This document shows, piece by piece, positions 10,497-20,805 of a stretch of DNA of 64,000 nucleotides. The stretch covers positions 1 through 64,000 of the forward strand of contig NZ_LN909048.1 of NCBI RefSeq assembly GCF_001486505.1, written 5' to 3'. A program made the position numbers and the translations under genes. The notes below the pieces were generated by a model. That model was not told the origin of the DNA, did not search any database, and worked only from the letters and a program-made list of their open reading frames with translations. Within the stretch, counting starts at the first letter, position 1, and each line of letters starts with the position of its first letter. Source of the stretch: Paenibacillus rubinfantis (GTDB taxonomy: Bacteria; Bacillota; Bacilli; Paenibacillales; Paenibacillaceae).

Positions 10497-11387
10497 CTAT
10501 TTTCCCGTCTGCGCAATCAGCCGGTCCAGATCCTCGGGCGTAAACGAGTACGGTTCGTTGCAGAAGTCGCAGACAACCTCCGTTTCTTTCCCTTCGTCCC
10601 GCAGTTCTTCCAACTCCTTCTTACCCAAGCTGATCAGGGTACGCTCCACCCGCTCCCGGGAACAGCTGCAGGAGAACACGATGTCCATTTCCTCCAACAC
10701 CTGTACGTCCGGCACGATCCGGCGCAGCATATCCTCCAGCTCCAGCCCCTGATCGAGCAGCGTCGTCACCGGCGGCAGCTGACCCACGGCCTTTTCGATG
10801 GAATCGATGTCCGAATCGCTTAAGCCCGGCAACAGCTGAATAATGAAGCCGCCCGCTACAATCACCGTGTTGTCCACGTCGACCAGGACGCCTAGTCCAA
10901 CGGCGGAAGGCGTTTGCTCCGATACGGCAAAATAATAGGTGAAATCCTCGCCAAGTTCGCCCGAAATCAACGGCACACTGCCGCGATAAGGCTCCTTGAG
11001 CCCCAAATCCTTCGTCACATGGATAAATCCATCCGTTCCGACTACACCGCGAACGTCCAGTTTCCCTTGGCTGTTGCTCGGCAAATGCACATGCGGGTTC
11101 TTCACGTAACCGCGCACTTCGCCTTTGGCGTTCGCATCCGCCATAATCTGTCCGATCGGCCCGTCGCCTTTGACCTGTACGGTCAGCTTCTCCTCACCCT
11201 TGAGCATCGCGCCCATCATGGCGGCGGCGGTTACCGTACGCCCCAAGGCGGCCGTTGCAGTCGGATAAGTATCATGCCGGCGGCGCAGTTCCTCCACCAG
11301 CTCGGTCGTCCGCACCGCGAAGGCGCGCACTTTCCCGCCCAAGGCGATCCCGCGGATCAACCGGTCTTTCTTGCTGTTTTGGTCCAT
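10497..11387 (-). CDS. hslO: Hsp33 redox-regulated chaperone
   Basis: Hsp33 is a holdase chaperone switched on by oxidation of its zinc site. The 296-aa protein has the four zinc cysteines as CSC (240 and 242) and CDFC (273 and 276) in the C-terminal domain. The N-terminal chaperone domain contains RGYVKNPH and the hallmark DGP-IGQI segment. GGGAGG lies 11 nt upstream of the ATG. It follows coaX in the same direction, the order known from B. subtilis (yacB-yacC). Confidence 0.96.
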   Translation of the reverse strand: MDQNSKKDRLIRGIALGGKVRAFAVRTTELVEELRRRHDTYPTATAALGRTVTAAAMMGAMLKGEEKLTVQVKGDGPIGQIMADANAKGEVRGYVKNPHVHLPSNSQGKLDVRGVVGTDGFIHVTKDLGLKEPYRGSVPLISGELGEDFTYYFAVSEQTPSAVGLGVLVDVDNTVIVAGGFIIQLLPGLSDSDIDSIEKAVGQLPPVTTLLDQGLELEDMLRRIVPDVQVLEEMDIVFSCSCSRERVERTLISLGKKELEELRDEGKETEVVCDFCNEPYSFTPEDLDRLIAQTGK

Positions 11388-11435
11388 GATGCGAAGGACC
11401 TCCCTTCGTTCCTTTTAGTATAACCATCGCTTGAT

Positions 11436-12200
11436 TTATTGATTGCGTTCGTAGATAATCCGAAGCCCCTCTAAGGTCAACTGCGAATGGACCTCCTCGA
11501 TCGTCCGTGTTTCGCTGGCGATCAGCTCGGCTAATCCCCCGGTTGCGATCACCTTCGGTTTCATCCCCATCTCCTTGGCAATCCGTTCGACAATACCGTC
11601 AACCTGGCCGGCATACCCAAAAATAATCCCCGCCTGCATCGCATGCACCGTATTGCGGCCGATCACCTTCTTTGGCTTCTCGAGCTCGATGCGCGGCAGT
11701 TTGGAGGCACGCTGGTACAGCGCTTCCGTTGAGATGCCGATCCCCGGCACGATCGCACCGCCGAGGTAATTGCCTGCGGCATCGATACAGTCAAACGTTG
11801 TAGCCGTGCCGAAATCGACGACAACCAGCGGCCCGCCGTACCGTTCGATGGCAGCCACCGCGTTGACAATCCGGTCGGCTCCAACCTCACGTGGATTTTC
11901 GTAGCGCAGGTTTAACCCGGTTTTGATGCCCGGGCCAACGACCAGCGGCTTTTGCCGCAAATATTTTTCAGACAGCTCCTCCAGCACATGCATTAACGGC
12001 GGAACAACCGAAGAGATGATGACGCCTTCCATCTCGCTTTCCCGGATGCCTACCATATCGAACAGGTTATGAATCAATACGCCATACTCGTCCACCGTGG
12101 CTTGGCGGTTCGTGCTAATGCGGAAATGATGGAGCAGCTCTTTTCCCCGGTAGATCCCCAGCACGATATTCGTATTGCCTACATCGACTACAAGGAACAT
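11436..12200 (-). CDS. coaX: Type III pantothenate kinase
   Basis: CoaX phosphorylates pantothenate in the first committed step of CoA synthesis. The 254-aa ASKHA-fold protein shows the phosphate motif [12 protein letters not shown] at the N terminus, [11 protein letters not shown] with the catalytic Asp, and [14 protein letters not shown] lies 12 nt before the ATG, inside the end of nadC, which stops 7 nt before coaX starts. Translational coupling with nadC is likely. Confidence 0.96.
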   Translation of the reverse strand: MFLVVDVGNTNIVLGIYRGKELLHHFRISTNRQATVDEYGVLIHNLFDMVGIRESEMEGVIISSVVPPLMHVLEELSEKYLRQKPLVVGPGIKTGLNLRYENPREVGADRIVNAVAAIERYGGPLVVVDFGTATTFDCIDAAGNYLGGAIVPGIGISTEALYQRASKLPRIELEKPKKVIGRNTVHAMQAGIIFGYAGQVDGIVERIAKEMGMKPKVIATGGLAELIASETRTIEEVHSQLTLEGLRIIYERNQ

Positions 12201-12207
12201 GCGCTTG

Positions 12208-13074
12208 TTAAGCCTCCTTTTTGCCGTTCAGGTCCAAACTGATATCCAGGCTTTCAAAAGAATACGTCAACCGTCCCACGGAAATGACGTCCACCCCGCT
12301 CTCGGCAATGCCGCGGATCGTCTCCAGCGACACGTTACCCGACGCTTCCACCGTCACATGCGGCGCTTTCGCCTTGATTCGGCGCACCGCTTCCTTCATC
12401 AGATCGGGAGCCATGTTGTCGAGCATAATAATATCGGCTCCGGCTTGCAGCGCTTCCTCCACCTGTTCCAGGCTTTCCGTCTCCACCTCAATGGTCATCG
12501 TATGCGGAATATGCGCACGGGCGCGGCTGACCGCTTGGGCGATCCCCCCAGCCCCTTTGATATGATTATCCTTGATCATGACGGCATCGTACAAACCGAA
12601 GCGGTGATTTGAGCCGCCCCCGGTACGCACGGCATACTTCTCCAGCATTCGATGGCCCGGCGTCGTCTTACGTGTGTCTACCAGCCGAGTTGGCAATCCG
12701 CCAAGCGCTTCTACGAATGTTTTCGTGCGCGTGGCAATCCCGGACAGCCGTTGCAGCAAATTCAACGCCAACCGCTCCCCGGTTAATATGCTATGCGTGC
12801 TACCTTCCACCTCGGCCAAAATTGCACCTATCTCGATGCGTTCGCCGTCCTTCACGCGAGGCGTAAACGTCAGGTTCGGATCTACGATTTCGAAGACGAG
12901 TTGAGCCACCGGCATTCCGGCCACGATGCCGCCCTGCTTGGCGTGAATGATCCCTTTAGATTCATGGCCCACAGGGATCGTTACGGCGGTCGTCACGTCC
13001 CCGGAGCCTACGTCTTCCTTCAGCCAGCCGCGGATGGCCTCCACGAGTCCTTCATTATATCCATTAAACATCAT
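12208..13074 (-). CDS. nadC: Nicotinate-nucleotide pyrophosphorylase (quinolinate phosphoribosyltransferase)
   Basis: NadC converts quinolinate and PRPP to nicotinate mononucleotide, the last step of the de novo branch. The 288-aa protein shows [10 protein letters not shown] near the N terminus, the substrate-binding [13 protein letters not shown] and the barrel motifs MLDNM and EASGNV. ATG 13074 has GGAGG 9 nt upstream and overlaps the last codons of nadB by 11 nt. The longer ORF to 13221 lies within nadB. Confidence 0.96.
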   Translation of the reverse strand: MMFNGYNEGLVEAIRGWLKEDVGSGDVTTAVTIPVGHESKGIIHAKQGGIVAGMPVAQLVFEIVDPNLTFTPRVKDGERIEIGAILAEVEGSTHSILTGERLALNLLQRLSGIATRTKTFVEALGGLPTRLVDTRKTTPGHRMLEKYAVRTGGGSNHRFGLYDAVMIKDNHIKGAGGIAQAVSRARAHIPHTMTIEVETESLEQVEEALQAGADIIMLDNMAPDLMKEAVRRIKAKAPHVTVEASGNVSLETIRGIAESGVDVISVGRLTYSFESLDISLDLNGKKEA

Positions 13075-14680
13075 CGCTAGTTTCCTCCAACATTCCTTTA
13101 TCCCGTTGCCACAAAAGATGCTTACGCCACTTCGTATCGCTGCGTTCCGGGAAGTCCTCGCGGTAATGCCCGCCCCGGCTCTCCTCACGCGCCAGCGCCG
13201 ATTTGGCCAGCAGCAGCGCACAGGTCAGCATATTGGCGTATTCCCATTGGTCGCGGGTATGCAACACTTGGCTAAAAATCGCCTGATGCCGTTCCAGTTC
13301 TTCGATCCCTTTGGCAAGGCCGGCGGCCGTACGGCGAAGACCCACTCGGCGAACCATCGTTTTCTGCAGGTCCAGGCGACGCTCCACCAGCGAGAACGGA
13401 GCCGGGGCCATGCGGCCGGCTTGGTAAGAGATCGTCTCGCCGGTGCGCGTACGCGGCGGAAGCTCCCCGATCCGTTGGATGATCCGGCGGCCGAACACAA
13501 TCGCTTCCGACAGCGAGTTGCTGGCCAGCCGATTAGCGCCGTGCACGCCGGTCGACGAAACCTCGCCGCAGGCGAACAGCCGGTGTACGCTCGTCTCGCC
13601 GTGATGGCTGACGCGAACGCCTCCCATCATATAATGCGCAGCCGGGGCTACCGGAATCCAGTCGGTTGTCAGATCAAGCCCGTAGCTCAGGCAGGTTTCG
13701 TAAATCGTCGGGAACCGGGTTCTCACTTTCTCCGGATCTTCATGGGTGATGTCCAGGTAGACGATATTCGCTCCGGTCGCTTCCATCTCGCTTACGATCG
13801 CCCGCGCCACGATATCGCGGGGCGCCAGCTCCAGCAGCTCATGGTATTTGCTCATAAATCGCTCGCCCTTAATATTTCGCAAGACAGCTCCCTCGCCGCG
13901 AACTGCCTCGGAGATCAGAAACCGCGGCGCGCCCGGGTAACAGAGCGAGGTGGGGTGGAACTGAATAAACTCCATGTCACGAAGGACTGCGCCGGCGCGA
14001 TAAGCGATGGCCATCCCGTCACCCGTAGCCACCTCGGGGTTAGTCGTATAGCGGTACAGCTGCCCGACTCCCCCGGAGCACAGAATCGTCGCATTCCCGC
14101 GCAGAAATACGCGCTGTCCGTCAGGCCGCTGCACCAGCGCGCCTAAGCATTCATTTTCCTCCGTGATCAAATCAATGACATAATGATTGTCCCAAACCTC
14201 GATATTGGGATGGACCCCCGCCTGCTCGGACAAAGCCCGCACGATCTCATACCCCGTCGCATCCCCATGGGCATGCAGAATCCGGCGATGGCTATGCGCA
14301 CCCTCCTTCGTTAAGGCGAGTTCGCCGTTCTCCAAATCAAAGGCCGTACCCAGCTGCATCAGCTCTTTTACGCCTTCCGGGCCTTCATTAACTAGAATAT
14401 CAACCGCTTCGGAGGAACACAAACCCGCTCCGGCCAACAGTGTATCCTGCCGGTGGTAAGCAGGCGAATCCTCCTCGGAAATGACGGCGGCGATGCCGCC
14501 TTGCGCATAGCGGGTATTGCTTTCTAGCATCGATTTTTTCGTGATCAGGATTACGCGATCTTTTTCACTTGCTTTAATAGCGGTAAAAAGACCCGCAATC
14601 CCCGAACCGATCACGATCACATCCGTATCAACGATCGGCAGCCGGCCTGCCTCAAAATCAACCAAATATTGTGGAATCAC
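13064..14680 (-). CDS. nadB: L-aspartate oxidase
   Basis: NadB is a flavoprotein that oxidises aspartate to iminoaspartate for NadA. The FAD dinucleotide motif (VIVIGSGIAGL) is at the N terminus, followed by TRYAQGGIAAV, HGDATG and the C-terminal ANRLASNSLSEA segment with the FAD-binding residues. The protein is about 538 aa, normal for the family. GTG 14680 (MIPQYLVD) has AGGTG 6 nt upstream; GTG 14689 three codons further up is the alternative. It belongs to the nadA-nadB-nadC operon. Confidence 0.95.
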   Translation of the reverse strand: MIPQYLVDFEAGRLPIVDTDVIVIGSGIAGLFTAIKASEKDRVILITKKSMLESNTRYAQGGIAAVISEEDSPAYHRQDTLLAGAGLCSSEAVDILVNEGPEGVKELMQLGTAFDLENGELALTKEGAHSHRRILHAHGDATGYEIVRALSEQAGVHPNIEVWDNHYVIDLITEENECLGALVQRPDGQRVFLRGNATILCSGGVGQLYRYTTNPEVATGDGMAIAYRAGAVLRDMEFIQFHPTSLCYPGAPRFLISEAVRGEGAVLRNIKGERFMSKYHELLELAPRDIVARAIVSEMEATGANIVYLDITHEDPEKVRTRFPTIYETCLSYGLDLTTDWIPVAPAAHYMMGGVRVSHHGETSVHRLFACGEVSSTGVHGANRLASNSLSEAIVFGRRIIQRIGELPPRTRTGETISYQAGRMAPAPFSLVERRLDLQKTMVRRVGLRRTAAGLAKGIEELERHQAIFSQVLHTRDQWEYANMLTCALLLAKSALAREESRGGHYREDFPERSDTKWRKHLLWQRDKGMLEETSDDV

Positions 14681-14716
14681 GATCGTCACCTATCTTGGAC
14701 AAGAGAGTAGCGCATG

Positions 14717-15655
14717 CTACTTAACTTGTAACATGCGCTCTAAGGATAATCTGGCTTTGTCGGCAACGACGGGTGGTACGTAAATTTGCGGCTGCATCGT
14801 TTCCAGGCATTTCACCAGTTTTTTCAGGTTATTCACTTTCATATTCGGACACACCAGGAATTTCGTGGCGAAGTGGAACGTTTTGTCCGGGCTGTCTTTA
14901 CGCAGCTGATATCCCGTTCCATCCTCCGTGCCGACGATAAACTCCTTGGCGGAGGAATTTTTACAGTAATCCAGGATCGCCGTAGTGCTGCCTACGAAAT
15001 CGCCCATCGCTACCACTTCCGGACGGCACTCCGGATGCACAACGAACTCGGCGTTGGGATATTTCGCTTTCATCTCAACGACGTCCTTCACCGTCAGCAT
15101 ATCATGCGTGTTGCAGTAGCCTTCCCAAATGATCAGCTTCTTGTCGGTATGCTGCTGTACGTAATGGCCTAGGTTTTTGTCCGGCACCCAAATGATTTCG
15201 TCCGCATCCACGGAATTAATCACCTTCACCGCATTCGACGAGGTGCAGCAGATGTCCGTCTCCGCCTTGATTTCGGCCGAAGAGTTGATATAGGTGACCA
15301 CTTTAGCATTGGGATGCTGCGCCTTCAGCTTGCGCAAACCGTCGACGTTCACCATGTCGGCCATCGGGCACCCTGCGCGTTCGTCCGGAATAAGCACCGT
15401 CTTGTTCGGCGCTAAAATCTTGGCGCTTTCGCCCATGAAATGTACGCCGCAGAACACGATCGTTTCCGCGTCGGTCGAAGCGGCCTTTTGGGCCAGCAAA
15501 AAAGAATCGCCCCGGAAGTCCGCGACCTCTTGAATCTCATCTCGCTGATAATAATGCGCCAGTATGATGGCGTTGCGTTCTTTCTTGAGCTGAACCAGCC
15601 TTTCCCGCAGTTCGCGGTTCATTTCAGCCTTACGCTCAAGCGCTAGAGCCTCCAC
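14717..15655 (-). CDS. nadA: Quinolinate synthase
   Basis: NadA condenses iminoaspartate with dihydroxyacetone phosphate using a [4Fe-4S] cluster. The 312-aa protein contains the three expected ligand cysteines in AGCPMAD (about 96), HPECRPE (about 210) and VCPNMK (about 269). Other family motifs are AHYYQRDEIQ and GTEDGTGYQL. The GTG start at 15655 has GGGGGAGG 7 nt upstream. It is first in the operon, with a good sigma-A promoter at 15812-15840. Confidence 0.96.
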   Translation of the reverse strand: MEALALERKAEMNRELRERLVQLKKERNAIILAHYYQRDEIQEVADFRGDSFLLAQKAASTDAETIVFCGVHFMGESAKILAPNKTVLIPDERAGCPMADMVNVDGLRKLKAQHPNAKVVTYINSSAEIKAETDICCTSSNAVKVINSVDADEIIWVPDKNLGHYVQQHTDKKLIIWEGYCNTHDMLTVKDVVEMKAKYPNAEFVVHPECRPEVVAMGDFVGSTTAILDYCKNSSAKEFIVGTEDGTGYQLRKDSPDKTFHFATKFLVCPNMKVNNLKKLVKCLETMQPQIYVPPVVADKARLSLERMLQVK

Positions 15656-15811
15656 TTGAATTCCTCCCCCATTAGCTCATGTATCGTCTATTGCTGCTTC
15701 CCCATCCTGGCTCTCTATCTCTTCGCGTCGTCCGGGTGTCCTGGTGCTCTGTATGACAATCCTGCGTGAAACGGCAAGAACGTATTAAATTTCACACGGT
15801 GTTTATCAACT

Positions 15812-15840
15812 AATTTACACAAGGTGAAAGGCACTGTCAA
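15812..15840 (-). promoter_or_regulatory. nadA promoter (sigma-A)
   Basis: On the minus strand TTGACA (15835-15840) and TAAATT (15812-15817) are 17 nt apart. Just downstream lies ACACCGTGT, a short imperfect dyad that could be part of a regulator site; no known NadR/NiaR box was recognised with confidence. The leader to the GTG start is about 150 nt. Confidence 0.8.
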
Positions 15841-15964
15841 TGCGCCGTCCGGGGGCGTATAGCTCCAATTGTCTTTGATTTTGCAGGAAAAATCAGGATT
15901 AGCGAGGGGATTCGCGTGTTCTTGAATATCTAAAATTTTTGGTACATCTTGTCCCACTGGACTC

Positions 15965-16147
15965 TAACGCTGATCCGAACTCTTATATCGTCGAAAAGGT
16001 AGCCGTAGTAATTCTAACGCTTGTCAGCACGCTTATCTGCCCCAGATCCCCTCAATTAAAGCGTAAACGCCGGAAATAAGCCTCCCCATAAGCGTTACAA
16101 TTTTTCAACCCCCGTATTAGACCAAATAACGTCGTTGATAAGCGTTA
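15965..16147. repeat. Four-unit intergenic repeat element, copy 1 (nadA-ftsH)
   Basis: Four 26-bp units share the form TAACG-N13-TTAT. Two are on the plus strand (15965-15990 and 16015-16040) and two on the minus strand (16072-16097 and 16122-16147). Start offsets are 0, 50, 107 and 157, the same as in the copy at 20602. The cores of this copy begin CT (CTTA or similar), unlike the GAC cores of the other two. It lies about 80 nt beyond the ftsH stop, after the ftsH terminator, and upstream of the nadA promoter. No ORF is present. Confidence 0.8.
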
Positions 16148-16179
16148 GCGTCGTCATTCGTATTTCGCACTAAATAAAA

Positions 16180-16209
16180 AATCCGGGAAACATCAACGTT
16201 TCCCGGATT
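16180..16209 (-). terminator. Terminator downstream of ftsH
   Basis: A 12-bp perfect stem (AATCCGGGAAAC / GTTTCCCGGATT) with a 6-nt loop is followed by TTTTTATTTAG on the minus strand. It lies about 20 nt after the ftsH stop. Confidence 0.92.
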
Positions 16210-16228
16210 AGGTCTTTGCAAGTTTGGT

Positions 16229-18361
16229 TTATACGGTTGGCGTGCCGCCCCCGTTGTTTGGATCTTTGCCTTCATCAGTCGAATCGCCTTGACCCGGCGT
16301 ATCGTTGACGGTGCCTTGCGGTGCGTCGACAACCGGATCATTCGTCCGATCGCTGGCTGTGCCGCCCGGAACATCATTGGGGATATCCCCTGTCGGAGCG
16401 GTCGGTGCCGGATCCTCGGATTTACCTTGGATACGGACGCGAACATCACCAACATTGTCGATGGTCGGCTCACCCGACTCCGAAGAGCCGTTGCCGCCCT
16501 CTTCGTCGCCGTCTTTCTTCAAGCCGTCCAGCGTGCCGGTTTCAATCAAAGACTTGATTTGATCCAGCTCCAATGTCTCCACTTCAAGCAACGTTTCCGC
16601 GATGAGGTGGACTTCCTTGGCATGCTCGGTCAGCAGCTGTTTACAACGTTCATACGATTCGCTGATGAACCGGTGCATTTCTTGATCGATCTCGTAAGCG
16701 ATTTGATCGCTGTAATTCTGTTCGTGGCCGATATCGCGGCCCAGGAACACTTGGCCTTGCGAGGTACCGAACTGCATCGGTCCGAGCTTCTCGCTCATCC
16801 CGTATTCGATAATCATGCTGCGTACGATGTTGGTCGCTTGCTGGAAGTCGCTGTACGCGCCGGTCCCGATTTCGCCGATAAACAGCTCCTCGGATACGCG
16901 TCCGCCAAGCAAGCCGGTTACCCGGTCCAGCAGCTCGTTCTTCGTAGCCAACATGCGGTCTTCCTTCGGCAGCATGATCACATACCCGCCGGCACGACCG
17001 CGTGGAATAATCGTGACTTTGTGCACCATATCGGCATGCTCCAAGAAGTAACCGACAATGGTATGCCCTGCTTCGTGGTAGGCGACGATCCGTTTCTCGC
17101 GGTCACTGATCACGCGGCTGCGTTTCTCAGTCCCGACAATAACACGGTCGATCGCATCATCCACTTCCGGCATGGAGATATCTTTGCGGTTCCGACGTGC
17201 CGCGAGGAGGGCTGCTTCATTCAGCAAGTTCTCCAGATCGGCACCCGTGAAACCGGTCGTTCTCTTCGCGATAACGTCCAGCTTGACGTCCTTGGTGAGC
17301 GGCTTGTTACGCGCATGCACCCTCAATACCGCTTCGCGTCCCTTCACATCCGGACGATCCACCGTGATTTGACGGTCAAAACGTCCCGGACGCAGCAAGG
17401 CCGGGTCCAGAATATCCGCACGGTTCGTTGCCGCCACGATGATGATCCCTTCGTTGCCGCCGAAGCCGTCCATTTCTACGAGCAATTGGTTTAATGTTTG
17501 TTCGCGTTCATCATGCCCGCCGCCGAGTCCAGCGCCCCGCTGACGACCCACGGCATCGATTTCGTCGATGAAGATAATACATGGCGCATTCTTCTTCGCA
17601 TTTTCGAACAAATCCCGGACGCGGGATGCCCCGACCCCAACGAACATTTCCACGAAGTCAGAACCGGAAATGCTGAAGAACGGAACTCCTGCTTCACCGG
17701 CAACCGCCCGAGCGAGTAAGGTTTTACCGGTACCCGGAGGGCCCACAAGCAATACGCCTTTCGGAATTCTCGCGCCAACGGCGGAGAATTTCCGCGGATC
17801 CTTCAGGAACTCAACGACTTCGACAAGCTCTTGCTTCTCTTCGTCGGCACCCGCAACATCTTCAAACGTGACCTTCTTCTTCTCTTCATTATAGAGGCGA
17901 GCCCGGCTCTTGCCGAAGTTCATCACTTTGCCGCCGCCACCCTGCGCCTGATTGAACAGGAAGAAGAACAGGATAAACATAATCGCAAGCGGAACGATCG
18001 AGGTCAGGAAGGTGAGCCAGATGCTTTCGCCCTGCATCTTCTTCCATTCCACGCTAAAATTGTTCTGATCGCTATAAGCGATGATCTCCTTTACAACGTT
18101 CTCGTCAAAAGGCACATATAGAGAGAATTTCTTCGTCTTGTCGTTCCCGACAGCTTCCTTATACTCACCGGTTACCAAATAAGCGTAACCGTCAAATTTA
18201 ACGGTTAGATCAGCAACATTGTTATCCTTCAGTTCCTGACGTAAGTCCGAATACTTAGGGGTGACGGTTGCTTCTTGTCCGCCATTGAGGAATTGGACGA
18301 TGCCCACCACGACTAAGAAAAGTATTAAATAAAAACCAGAATTCCGGATGAACCGATTCAT
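16229..18361 (-). CDS. ftsH: ATP-dependent zinc metalloprotease FtsH
   Basis: FtsH is a membrane AAA+ protease that degrades regulators and misassembled membrane proteins. Two membrane segments (about 9-25 and 115-137) flank the extracytoplasmic domain. Walker A is GPPGTGKT (207-214), Walker [10 protein letters not shown] (262-270), and the zinc site is HEAGH (429-433). The 710-aa protein is longer than the usual 640-670 aa because of an acidic Gly/Pro/Thr/Asp-rich tail from about residue 632 to the end. It follows hprT and has its own promoter and terminator. Confidence 0.97.
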   Translation of the reverse strand: MNRFIRNSGFYLILFLVVVGIVQFLNGGQEATVTPKYSDLRQELKDNNVADLTVKFDGYAYLVTGEYKEAVGNDKTKKFSLYVPFDENVVKEIIAYSDQNNFSVEWKKMQGESIWLTFLTSIVPLAIMFILFFFLFNQAQGGGGKVMNFGKSRARLYNEEKKKVTFEDVAGADEEKQELVEVVEFLKDPRKFSAVGARIPKGVLLVGPPGTGKTLLARAVAGEAGVPFFSISGSDFVEMFVGVGASRVRDLFENAKKNAPCIIFIDEIDAVGRQRGAGLGGGHDEREQTLNQLLVEMDGFGGNEGIIIVAATNRADILDPALLRPGRFDRQITVDRPDVKGREAVLRVHARNKPLTKDVKLDVIAKRTTGFTGADLENLLNEAALLAARRNRKDISMPEVDDAIDRVIVGTEKRSRVISDREKRIVAYHEAGHTIVGYFLEHADMVHKVTIIPRGRAGGYVIMLPKEDRMLATKNELLDRVTGLLGGRVSEELFIGEIGTGAYSDFQQATNIVRSMIIEYGMSEKLGPMQFGTSQGQVFLGRDIGHEQNYSDQIAYEIDQEMHRFISESYERCKQLLTEHAKEVHLIAETLLEVETLELDQIKSLIETGTLDGLKKDGDEEGGNGSSESGEPTIDNVGDVRVRIQGKSEDPAPTAPTGDIPNDVPGGTASDRTNDPVVDAPQGTVNDTPGQGDSTDEGKDPNNGGGTPTV

Positions 18362-18389
18362 CCCCTACCTCCTCTCAAGACCTTAAGTT

Positions 18390-18419
18390 ATTTTACCATA
18401 GCCAATCTCGCCATTTCAA
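18390..18419 (-). promoter_or_regulatory. ftsH promoter (sigma-A, extended -10)
   Basis: On the minus strand TTGAAA (18414-18419) and TAAAAT (18390-18395) are 18 nt apart, with TGG immediately before the -10 giving an extended -10. It lies about 30 nt upstream of the ftsH start, after the hprT stop. Confidence 0.7.
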
Positions 18420-18460
18420 AATTCCGGCAAGGGTGGTCTTCGTCCATGCGGACGACGAAA

Positions 18461-19000
18461 TCAACTGGTGTAAATCTCCGGCTTCAGTACTCCGATGAAT
18501 GGGAGGTTACGGTATTTCTCGGCATAATCCAGTCCGTACCCAACAACGAATGCGTCCGGCAGAACGAACCCCGACAGATCCGCTTCCAGGTTCACCGTAC
18601 GCCGCGCAGGCTTGTCGAACAACGTTACGATTTTTACGGATTTCACCTTACGCCGTTCCAACACATCAATCAAATAGCTCAGCGTCAGCCCGCTATCGAT
18701 AATGTCTTCCACGATCAAGATATCGCGGCCTTCCACGGAGGTGTCCAAATCCTTGATGATCTTCACTTCCCCAGAGGAGCGAGTCCCCGCCCCATAACTG
18801 GAGACGGCCATGAAATCCAGCTCGATCGGCACGGTAATTTCCTTAACCAGGTCGGCCATGAAAATAAAAGCACCTTTCAAAATGCAAATCACGAGCGGAT
18901 TGCGTCCTTCGTATTCCGCGCTGAGCTGTTTGCCCAGTTCAACAACCTTCTCCTGAATTTGTTCTCGCGTAATCAAAACTTCCTGGATATCGTTTAGCAA
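18461..19000 (-). CDS. hprT: Hypoxanthine phosphoribosyltransferase
   Basis: The 179-aa enzyme salvages hypoxanthine (and guanine) with PRPP. The PRPP-binding motif [13 protein letters not shown] is at about 95-107. The LKGAF loop and the C-terminal [14 protein letters not shown] motif are typical of bacterial HPRT. The start is TTG at 19000, with GGAGG 10 nt upstream. The tilS-hprT-ftsH order is conserved in Bacillales; in B. subtilis TilS and HprT regulate ftsH transcription. Confidence 0.96.
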   Translation of the reverse strand: MLNDIQEVLITREQIQEKVVELGKQLSAEYEGRNPLVICILKGAFIFMADLVKEITVPIELDFMAVSSYGAGTRSSGEVKIIKDLDTSVEGRDILIVEDIIDSGLTLSYLIDVLERRKVKSVKIVTLFDKPARRTVNLEADLSGFVLPDAFVVGYGLDYAEKYRNLPFIGVLKPEIYTS

Positions 19001-19051
19001 AATGAGTGAACCTCCTACGTTATACTATGAATGCCGGTCTTTCGCTAATCC

Positions 19052-20515
19052 TCAAGGTGCAAACGGATCTGAGCGCGGCGTCTGAACCATATATACGACG
19101 GAAGTCGTACGCGGGTTCACCGCGGCGACCGCGGAACGGCGAACGCCGGGAATCCACAGGATCCGGCCTGCGGCATCCGTTACGATCGGGATGCGGGAGC
19201 GGAGGGATGGAGGTATTTTCGCATCGATGAAAATATCTTTTACCTTTTTGCTGCCGTTTAATCCCAAAACTTTCATGGCATCTCCCGAAAGCCGGGAACG
19301 CACGGTAAGCGGATAAACCAGCTCATCCGCATCAAATATCGCTTCGTTATTGCCCTCTGCCTTCGCGAGAACGTCCTCCTTGCCGGCGCTAAGATGCGTT
19401 ATCGTCATGTGTAAGCACTGGCCCGTGCCTTGGATCGGCACGTCCGCCGGAAATTGTTCCACCAAATATGTATAATGAGGAATCCGACTTTCCGCAGCCG
19501 GGGGGATCCAACGGATCCTGTCATACTCGCGTACGCACTTGACGCCGCCGCCGAGATCCAAGCTCCACGTCGTGGGCCGATCCTGAATCGTCCCTTGGCG
19601 AATGGCCTCAACCTTGACAAAATCGCGATCCTCCGTGCTTAAAGGCAGATAATTTAATATTAGTTTAATCAACCTCCGTTGTAAAGCGACATGTAAAGTC
19701 GTAAAAAGCGAAGCCGATAACGAGAGAATCCCGTTATCCGTCTGCACCACCTCGTCGTATACCTTCGAGGCCTCCCGCTGCAGATAGTCATCCTCCGCGG
19801 CACTCAGCTCTGCCAGCCGGTTTAACGACTCCGGCAACTGACCATTATATTGCCCCAAAAATGGCAGGACATCCAGCCTGATCGAATTTCGCGTCAACTC
19901 GGTATCCAGGTTGCTGCTGTCTTCTACGAAATCAATCCCGGACTCGCGGCACGCCTGGAGCAAATCCGTCTTGTATATACGGAGCAGGGGGCGGATAAGT
20001 TCCACATTTTTTTCTCGGCGTTTGGGCCTCATTCCGGATAATCCGGAAGGGCCGCTGCCCCGCAAGAGCCGCATCAGCACCGTCTCCGCCTGATCATCGG
20101 CATGATGAGCGAGCGCGATGGACGAGGCCCCGTAACGCTCCGCCACCTGGTTCAGGTATTCGTACCGCTTCTCCCGGGCCGCCAGCTCCAGGCTTTTTCC
20201 CGTTTCCTTCATATAGGTGCGCACATCGGCGTGACCCAGCTCGAAGGGGAGGCCCAGCCGCCCGGCCAGCTCCCGTACAAATTCCGCATCCCGATCAGCC
20301 TCAATCCCGCGCAAGCCGTGGTGAAGATGAGCGCAAACCAATTGCAGGCCCAGCCCCTCGTCCATGGCGATTTCCTTCATTATATGCAGCAGCGCCGTTG
20401 AATCGACCCCGCCTGACACCGCCACGACGATGACGTCGCCGGGGGACCATAAGCGCTCTTGCCGGCCAATCCGCCGGACCTGCTCCGTTAATCGGTGCAG
20501 GATCGTTTCCTTCAT
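19052..20515 (-). CDS. tilS: tRNA(Ile)-lysidine synthase
   Basis: TilS attaches lysine to C34 of the CAU-anticodon tRNA-Ile, changing its identity. The N-type ATP pyrophosphatase loop SGGVDS is at residues 34-39, followed by HLHHGLRG and the HHADDQAETVLMRLLRGSG segment. The C-terminal domains take the protein to 487 aa, as in B. subtilis. ATG 20515 has GGGGGAGG 7 nt upstream. A repeat element and then yabT lie upstream. Confidence 0.95.
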   Translation of the reverse strand: MKETILHRLTEQVRRIGRQERLWSPGDVIVVAVSGGVDSTALLHIMKEIAMDEGLGLQLVCAHLHHGLRGIEADRDAEFVRELAGRLGLPFELGHADVRTYMKETGKSLELAAREKRYEYLNQVAERYGASSIALAHHADDQAETVLMRLLRGSGPSGLSGMRPKRREKNVELIRPLLRIYKTDLLQACRESGIDFVEDSSNLDTELTRNSIRLDVLPFLGQYNGQLPESLNRLAELSAAEDDYLQREASKVYDEVVQTDNGILSLSASLFTTLHVALQRRLIKLILNYLPLSTEDRDFVKVEAIRQGTIQDRPTTWSLDLGGGVKCVREYDRIRWIPPAAESRIPHYTYLVEQFPADVPIQGTGQCLHMTITHLSAGKEDVLAKAEGNNEAIFDADELVYPLTVRSRLSGDAMKVLGLNGSKKVKDIFIDAKIPPSLRSRIPIVTDAAGRILWIPGVRRSAVAAVNPRTTSVVYMVQTPRSDPFAP

Positions 20516-20601
20516 CAGGCATCCTCCCCCTTCCCTCAAAAATGAGCGAGCTTATTGGAGCCATATGAGTTAGTTCTTCCGCAACTCGCGTAAACGAAAC
20601 G

Positions 20602-20784
20602 TAACGGACCATAATGACCCTATTGGCCCATTTCCCGGCGATTTCCCAACCTAACGGACTCCCGTGACCTTATATCGTTCTATCATGGGCCCGATTGCCA
20701 CAATTATTCGAAATAAGGTCTCCTTAGTCCGTAAGAATCAGACGAAGGACCATTGCAAGCGAATAGCGTCTCTGGTGTCCGCTA
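20602..20784. repeat. Four-unit intergenic repeat element, copy 2 (tilS-yabT)
   Basis: Four 26-bp units follow TAACGGAC-N-ACC-TTAT. Two are on plus (20602-20627 and 20652-20677) and two on minus (20709-20734 and 20759-20784). Start offsets 0, 50, 107 and 157 equal those of copy 1, and the overall length of 183 bp is identical. The third unit begins TTACG and the fourth TAGCG, each one change from consensus. The element ends 22 nt from the yabT stop codon and contains no ORF. Since yabT and tilS are both on minus, it may form the yabT 3' UTR. Confidence 0.85.
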
Positions 20785-20805
20785 GCACCGAATTGCGATT
20801 CGCAG

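Noticed and set aside
15715..15957. 80-codon minus frame upstream of nadA
   Set aside because: It spans the nadA promoter hexamers, lacks a ribosome site and has no recognisable domain.
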